Source: Sulfurospirillum sp964466465
GTDB lineage: Bacteria; Campylobacterota; Campylobacteria; Campylobacterales; Sulfurospirillaceae
Reading direction: 5' to 3'
Assembly: GCA_964466465.1 (NCBI GenBank)
Contig: CAYXNJ010000049.1
Location: 1 to 17,347 of the forward strand
Length of the DNA stretch: 17,347 bases
Shown: in pieces, positions 14,485-17,347 of the stretch
Numbering within the stretch: the stretch's first letter is position 1
How the letters are laid out: each line of letters begins with the position of its first letter
Notes under the pieces: generated by a model
Seen by the model: the letters and a program-made list of their open reading frames with translations, nothing else
Databases searched by the model: none
What the model was told of the DNA's origin: nothing
Position numbers and translations under genes: made by a program

Positions 14485-14918
14485 TGTAAACGAAAATGTA
14501 CTTGTGTCATCTGATGGCGGTAGGCAAACATGGCGTCCATATCTTTTTTAACAAACGTAAAGAAGAGCGATTGAAACCATGCAATCGGTGGCGCTAGGGT
14601 TATCGTCTCTTCCATCCGCGTAAGATGTTCGCCCTCTGAACTAAAAAGCCTCTCATGCCTAAACGAAGCAAAAGGACCTTTGAGCATCACATCGACAATG
14701 CTTGTAGGACAGTTCGTTTCTATCGCTATCTCCCAACGGGTGGTGATGCCAAACTTTTTAATGTCAAGCACAACGATGTTCTCTTTTTGAGAGACGATTG
14801 TTACCCCAATGGAGGGCGGTGTAATAAGCGGGAGATTGTTTGTGTCCGTATGAAAGGCGCATACTTCGTCTATGGAAGCATCGATGAGGCAACTGTAGTG
14901 AAGTGTGAAGAGTTTCAT
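14463..14918 (-). CDS. SRPBCC-fold (polyketide cyclase/dehydrase-like) protein
   Basis: The 151-residue soluble protein has the START/SRPBCC pattern: an initial strand HYSCLIDASIDEVCAFHTD in which a short helix follows the first strand, then NLPLITPPSIGVTIVS, a run of antiparallel strands (IVVLDIKKFGITTRWEIAIE), a GPFASFRHERLF region and a long C-terminal helix (FVKKDMDAMFAYRHQMTQVHF). The fold encloses a hydrophobic pocket for lipids or aromatic ligands, but no catalytic residue points to a reaction. There is no signal peptide, so it is cytosolic. AAAGGAG is well placed before the ATG at 14918 and overlaps the stop of the upstream cytochrome gene, so the pair is co-transcribed and probably coupled. 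It converges on the P-type ATPase with a single base between stops. Confidence 0.75.
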   Translation of the reverse strand: MKLFTLHYSCLIDASIDEVCAFHTDTNNLPLITPPSIGVTIVSQKENIVVLDIKKFGITTRWEIAIETNCPTSIVDVMLKGPFASFRHERLFSSEGEHLTRMEETITLAPPIAWFQSLFFTFVKKDMDAMFAYRHQMTQVHFRLQNKGKKL

Positions 14919-14927
14919 AATACTCCT

Positions 14928-15260
14928 TTAAAAAGGGCTTTCGTAGAGAAATGTTGCAATCTCGGTTAGGCTCTCTTTGTCGTACCCAAGCAAAGGCATC
15001 AAGCCATGTTTTTTAATCGCTTCAGGCATCAATGCTGTTTTTGCATCGGGTTTTGTTATCCACTCTACCATAAATGTAACAAATTTTTCTTTAGAATCAA
15101 ACGCTTTACGATAATGCACTTTGACCTCTTTGATAGACGGGGCAGAGTTTGTTGTGTGAATCTCATGGCACGTGACACAGTTCCCATTAAAAAGCGTTTC
15201 ACCCAGTGGTGCGGCGCTTAGCGAAAAAGAGCACAGTGCCAATAAAAGTAGTTTGTTCAT
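14928..15260 (-). CDS. Small periplasmic monohaem cytochrome c
   Basis: The 110-residue product starts with a signal peptide (MNKLLLLALCSFSLSAA, cleavage near 17). One haem-binding motif follows, CVTCH at 28-32, with His32 as proximal ligand. Met88 in HGLMPLLGYDKESLTEIATFLYE is the likely distal ligand, since it stands before the C-terminal helix as in class I cytochromes; Met78 is the alternative. It would act as a periplasmic electron carrier or the haem subunit of a redox enzyme. The ribosome site is poor. The SRPBCC gene starts nine bases after its stop. No oxidoreductase is adjacent, so the redox partner is unknown. Confidence 0.88.
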   Translation of the reverse strand: MNKLLLLALCSFSLSAAPLGETLFNGNCVTCHEIHTTNSAPSIKEVKVHYRKAFDSKEKFVTFMVEWITKPDAKTALMPEAIKKHGLMPLLGYDKESLTEIATFLYESPF

Positions 15261-15287
15261 AGGAAATCTTTGGTTGTTTTTGTGTTC

Positions 15288-15293
15288 ATTTTA
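15288..15293 (-). promoter_or_regulatory. Possible -10 (TAAAAT) of the cytochrome c unit
   Basis: On the minus strand TAAAAT lies 27 bases before the cytochrome ATG, preceded by a T-rich stretch and without a -35. T-rich tracts upstream of the -10 are common in Campylobacterota promoters, so it is plausible but unproven. Confidence 0.35.
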
Positions 15294-15353
15294 GCAAAAA
15301 AAACAACTATGCACTTTGATATACGTCATCAAGAGTTCTATAGTTGTATTTGG

Positions 15354-15382
15354 TTGACATGTATCTACATATGGAGTAAAAT
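15354..15382 (+). promoter_or_regulatory. Near-consensus promoter of the toxin-antitoxin operon
   Basis: TTGACA (15354-15359) and TAAAAT (15377-15382) are separated by exactly 17 bases, placing the start of transcription about 15 bases before the antitoxin ATG. A strong promoter under autorepression is usual for such operons. Confidence 0.8.
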
Positions 15383-15389
15383 ATCTACA
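15359..15389 (+). promoter_or_regulatory. Candidate antitoxin operator (two TATCTACA repeats)
   Basis: TATCTACA occurs at 15362-15369 inside the promoter spacer and again at 15382-15389 just after the -10. The starts are 20 bases apart, about two helical turns. The first copy is part of the inverted repeat ATGTA-TC-TACAT (15359-15370). Ribbon-helix-helix antitoxins typically bind short repeated sites like these to shut off their own promoter; that the present antitoxin does so is inference. Confidence 0.6.
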
Positions 15390-15403
15390 AAAAAGGAGAT
15401 GCT

Positions 15404-15637
15404 ATGAAAAAAGCAATTAACATTAGACTCGATGAAACGCTCCTCAATGAAATGGATACTATTGGTAAAGAGATTGATCGTAGCCGTACTTGGATTATTG
15501 AAAAAGCTGTAAGTGCTTACATGGATACACTTGATGAGATGATTGCCGATAAACGCATTGATGAGGTTAAATCGGGTAAAGCTGGCGTTATGAGTTTAGA
15601 AGAGGTTGCCAAAAGTTTGGGCTTAGCCAATGTTTGA
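15404..15637 (+). CDS. Ribbon-helix-helix (CopG-like) antitoxin
   Basis: The 77-residue protein begins with KKAINIRLDETLLNEMDTIG, the beta-strand plus first helix of a ribbon-helix-helix DNA-binding domain. A second helix near RSRTWIIEKAVSAYMDTLDEM (26-46) follows. The C-terminal part (KSGKAGVMSLEEVAKSLGL) is the likely toxin-binding tail. The short N-terminal strand would pair in a dimer and contact the operator in the major groove. AAAGGAG lies six bases before the ATG. The stop overlaps the toxin start by eight bases (ATGTTTGA), the classical arrangement of toxin-antitoxin operons in which antitoxin is made first. The operon probably represses itself through the TATCTACA repeats. Confidence 0.9.
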   Translation: MKKAINIRLDETLLNEMDTIGKEIDRSRTWIIEKAVSAYMDTLDEMIADKRIDEVKSGKAGVMSLEEVAKSLGLANV

Positions 15638-15881
15638 GATCATTTTTGACAAACGAGCTTTTAAAGAGTTAGCACAGCTTGAAAATGAAGCACAACAGCT
15701 TATTTGGTCAAAAATAATCGAGTTAAAAGAGGGCAATTTTACAAACGATAAAGCGCTCAAAGGCAACCACAAAGGCAAGTTTCGCAAACGTGCTGGGGAT
15801 TACCGCATCATATACCTCAAAGAAGGTGCTATTTTGCTGATTACGATTATTCGCATTGCACATCGTAAAGAGGTTTATTAG
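15630..15881 (+). CDS. RelE/ParE-superfamily toxin
   Basis: The 83-residue basic protein has the compact RelE/ParE fold pattern: an initial strand MFEIIFDKRAFKEL, two helices, then KGKFRKRAGDYRIIYLKEGAILLITIIRIAHRKEVY, where the Arg-X4-Gly-Asp-Tyr-Arg strand and the terminal HRKEVY are the family hallmarks. Arg54, Arg59, Arg75, His78, Arg79 and Tyr83 are the kind of residues used by RelE for mRNA cleavage at the ribosome; the end of RelE is likewise an Arg/Tyr-rich strand. ParE relatives instead poison gyrase, and sequence alone does not settle this, but the GDYRIIY and C-terminal HR...Y favour a RelE-like RNase. No truncation or frameshift is seen, so the toxin is probably active and held by the upstream antitoxin. 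Confidence 0.88.
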   Translation: MFEIIFDKRAFKELAQLENEAQQLIWSKIIELKEGNFTNDKALKGNHKGKFRKRAGDYRIIYLKEGAILLITIIRIAHRKEVY

Positions 15882-15909
15882 GTGTCTATATTATACAACT
15901 TTTCCTTTC

Positions 15910-15938
15910 TTGACAACCCCTTTCTTCTAAAGTAAAAT
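15910..15938 (+). promoter_or_regulatory. Near-consensus promoter of the cupin-mscS unit
   Basis: TTGACA (15910-15915) and TAAAAT (15933-15938) are again separated by exactly 17 bases, 29 bases upstream of the cupin ATG. The two hexamers are identical to those of the toxin-antitoxin promoter, but the TATCTACA repeats are absent. Confidence 0.78.
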
Positions 15939-15967
15939 GACTTTAAAACTCCCTCAAAAGGTCTAAG

Positions 15968-16369
15968 ATGAAAAAACTACTCTGCCTTTGCGTGCTTTTA
16001 GCAAGTTACTGTTTTGCGGCTGGAAACGTCGAGTCAGTCACTCTTGCGAAGTCCGATAAGAGTTGGGATGGCTCAGCAATGCCTGTGTATCCCAAAGGAG
16101 CGCCTGAAATTTCGGTTTTGAAGATTACCATTCCGCCGCACACGGAGCTTCCACTGCATAAGCACCCCATCATTAACGCTGGATATATGGTCAAAGGCTC
16201 ACTCAAAGTGGTAACGGATGAGAACAAAACATTGCACCTGAAAGCGGGTGAGGCGCTCATCGAAGTGGTCGATAAATGGCACTATGGTGTGAATGATGGT
16301 GACGAGTCTGTGGAGATTGTTGTTTTTTATGCAGGGACTAAAGAGAGTGTTTATTCGATTAAAAAATAG
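15968..16369 (+). CDS. Exported small cupin-domain protein
   Basis: The 133-residue product has a signal peptide (MKKLLCLCVLLASYCFA, cleavage near 17-18) and a single cupin barrel. The first cupin motif is PPHTELPLHKHPIINAGYMVKG (56-77) and the second is GEALIEVVDKWHYGVN (94-109). His64, His66 and His105 can form a metal site, but the usual Glu four residues after the second His is Asn70. The fold suits binding of a small molecule or metal in the periplasm; a catalytic role is uncertain. It is the first gene behind its promoter, with AAAAGG before the ATG, and mscS follows 21 bases after its stop. The family is too diverse to name a substrate. Confidence 0.82.
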   Translation: MKKLLCLCVLLASYCFAAGNVESVTLAKSDKSWDGSAMPVYPKGAPEISVLKITIPPHTELPLHKHPIINAGYMVKGSLKVVTDENKTLHLKAGEALIEVVDKWHYGVNDGDESVEIVVFYAGTKESVYSIKK

Positions 16370-16390
16370 GTATTGTTAAAGGAGTGTAGG

Positions 16391-17233
16391 ATGGATAAGG
16401 AACTGCAAACGCTTCAGAAGTTTTACAACATCGTGATTGAGTTTTTGACGAATTATAGTTTTCAACTTTTGGGTGCTCTTATTATCGTTATTATCGGGTG
16501 GTTTGCCGCAAAATACGCCTATGCACTTTTGATACGTGTGTTTGAAAACCATCATTTTGATAGTACGCTTTCAAAATTTGTTGCAAGTGTTGTCAAAATA
16601 CTTATTTTTGCCGCGATGATTGTCATTGCTTTAGGTAAAATTGGCATCTCCATCGCCCCGTTTGTTGCTGCCATTGGTGCGGTTTCTTTAACGGCTGGTT
16701 TGGCACTTCAAGGCAGCGTTTCTAACTATGCGGCGGGTGTTTTACTCATCATCTCTCGTCCGTTTAAAGTGGGCGACACGCTCTCTGTTGCAGGTGTGTA
16801 TGGTGTGGTGGAAGAGATAAAACTCTCCTACACGATGCTTCGCAATGAAGATGAAGAGCTTATCACGGTTCCTAACAAACAGATGATCGGAGATGTTTTG
16901 GTCAACTCTTTTGATGTGCGTGTGGTAGAAACGACCGTAGGTGTGGCATACGAGGAAGACCCTGCCAAAGCGATTAGTGTGATTAAAGAGGTATTGTCTG
17001 GTTTTAAAGAGGTTTCAAAGGAACATAAGCCTGTTGTGGGTATCGCAAAATTTGGCGACAGTGCCATCGAGCTTGGGCTTCGTTACTGGGTTCCAACAAA
17101 GAGTTTTTTTAAAACGCAGTATGAGGTTAATTCAGCGCTTTATGCCGCTTTACAACAGCATCATATTACGATTCCATATCCACAGCGAGAAGTAAAAATT
17201 TTAGGAGAGAAGTTTGATTCCAAAGAAGTATGA
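16391..17233 (+). CDS. MscS-family small-conductance mechanosensitive channel
   Basis: The 280-residue inner-membrane protein is close to E. coli MscS in length (286). It has TM1 near 24-46, TM2 near 66-84 and the pore helix TM3 near 91-124, whose Gly/Ala-rich sequence (AIGAVSLTAGLALQGSVSNYAAGVLLI) is diagnostic. The beta domain follows with SRPFKVGDTLSVAGVYGVVEEI and ITVPNKQMIGDVLVN near 122-172. MscS channels release solutes as a homoheptamer on hypo-osmotic shock. The ATG at 16391 is preferred over an in-frame TTG at 16373 because AAAGGAG at 16378-16384 lies six bases upstream of it. It follows the cupin gene closely, and its 3' end overlaps the start of the next gene by 20 bases, so the three probably share a transcript. 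Confidence 0.92.
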   Translation: MDKELQTLQKFYNIVIEFLTNYSFQLLGALIIVIIGWFAAKYAYALLIRVFENHHFDSTLSKFVASVVKILIFAAMIVIALGKIGISIAPFVAAIGAVSLTAGLALQGSVSNYAAGVLLIISRPFKVGDTLSVAGVYGVVEEIKLSYTMLRNEDEELITVPNKQMIGDVLVNSFDVRVVETTVGVAYEEDPAKAISVIKEVLSGFKEVSKEHKPVVGIAKFGDSAIELGLRYWVPTKSFFKTQYEVNSALYAALQQHHITIPYPQREVKILGEKFDSKEV

Positions 17234-17347
17234 ATTTATTGTGTTTGCCTTTTTGATGTCGTTTTTTATGACACTGTTGATGTCATTTATGATCACCTTT
17301 ATTAATATTGGTTTAGTAGAGGATTTTTTAGTGCGCTGGTTGGGGGC
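17214..17347 (+). CDS. DUF2798-like small membrane protein (partial, 5' end)
   Basis: A frame opening at TTG 17214 runs off the window after 44 codons. AGGAG at 17203-17207 lies six bases before the TTG, which decides this start. The residues KKYEFIVFAFLMSFFMTLLMSFMITFINIGLVEDFLVRWLG show one long helix rich in Met and Phe, then an asparagine-glycine turn and a Trp, resembling the first half of DUF2798 proteins (two-helix inner-membrane proteins of unknown function). The gene overlaps the end of mscS by 20 bases, suggesting coupling. Family assignment from a fragment is moderate. Confidence 0.6.
   Translation, partial: MIPKKYEFIVFAFLMSFFMTLLMSFMITFINIGLVEDFLVRWLG

Noticed and set aside
14655..14969. 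A 104-codon + strand open frame opposite the SRPBCC gene
   Set aside because: It lies almost entirely antisense to the SRPBCC gene, which has a recognisable fold and a good ribosome site. Its translation shows no family pattern.
1..17347. CRISPR arrays, insertion sequences, phage genes
   Set aside because: No regularly spaced repeats, transposase-like frames, terminal inverted repeats or phage proteins were seen on either strand.

Overview
The window looks like chromosomal DNA of a Campylobacterota (epsilonproteobacterial) species, most likely Sulfurospirillum or a close relative. This assignment is inference from recalled protein character and from the gene order kdsA-ribH-nusB-pyrF, which is also found in Campylobacter. 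Coding is dense on both strands. I see no insertion sequence, phage gene or CRISPR array, and no gene-free stretch over 300 bases; the longest gap is about 143 bases (15261-15403) and holds promoters and a likely operator.

Region 1 (1-6133, + strand) is a compact housekeeping run: the tail of a drug/metabolite-type permease, kdsA (Kdo-8-phosphate synthase), an OvoA-type ovothiol synthase placed between kdsA and ribH, ribH (lumazine synthase), nusB (antitermination), pyrF (OMP decarboxylase) and an AsmA-like envelope protein. Starts are coupled (GTGA, TAATG) or closely spaced, and GTG and TTG starts are used.

Region 2 (6134-9557, + strand) has a 47-codon unannotated small gene under a promoter whose -10 lies in the centre of a perfect 12-bp-arm palindrome, then a strong hairpin terminator, tRNA-Ser(GCU), a 12-TM RND/MMPL-type exporter and a Blc-type lipocalin. 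AsmA-like protein, RND exporter and lipocalin together suggest envelope lipid handling (inference).

Region 3 (9541-11018, - strand) is an AraC-family regulator followed by a LysE-family exporter. Region 4 (11065-14461, + strand) is a secreted cysteine-paired Sel1/Hcp-type repeat protein followed 10 nt later by a P2A-type P-type ATPase carrying the full set of SERCA-like Ca2+ ligands. Region 5 (14463-15260, - strand) is a small monohaem cytochrome c followed by an SRPBCC-fold protein.

Region 6 (15261-17347, + strand) is a RHH antitoxin/RelE-like toxin pair under a near-consensus promoter with repeat operators, then a second near-consensus promoter driving an exported cupin, an MscS channel and the start of a DUF2798-like membrane protein.

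I found no single system that is clearly undescribed. The most interesting leads are the ovothiol synthase embedded in the kdsA/ribH operon, the AsmA/RND/lipocalin neighbourhood, the palindrome-controlled small protein, and the pairing of a disulfide-rich Sel1 protein with a Ca2+-type ATPase.
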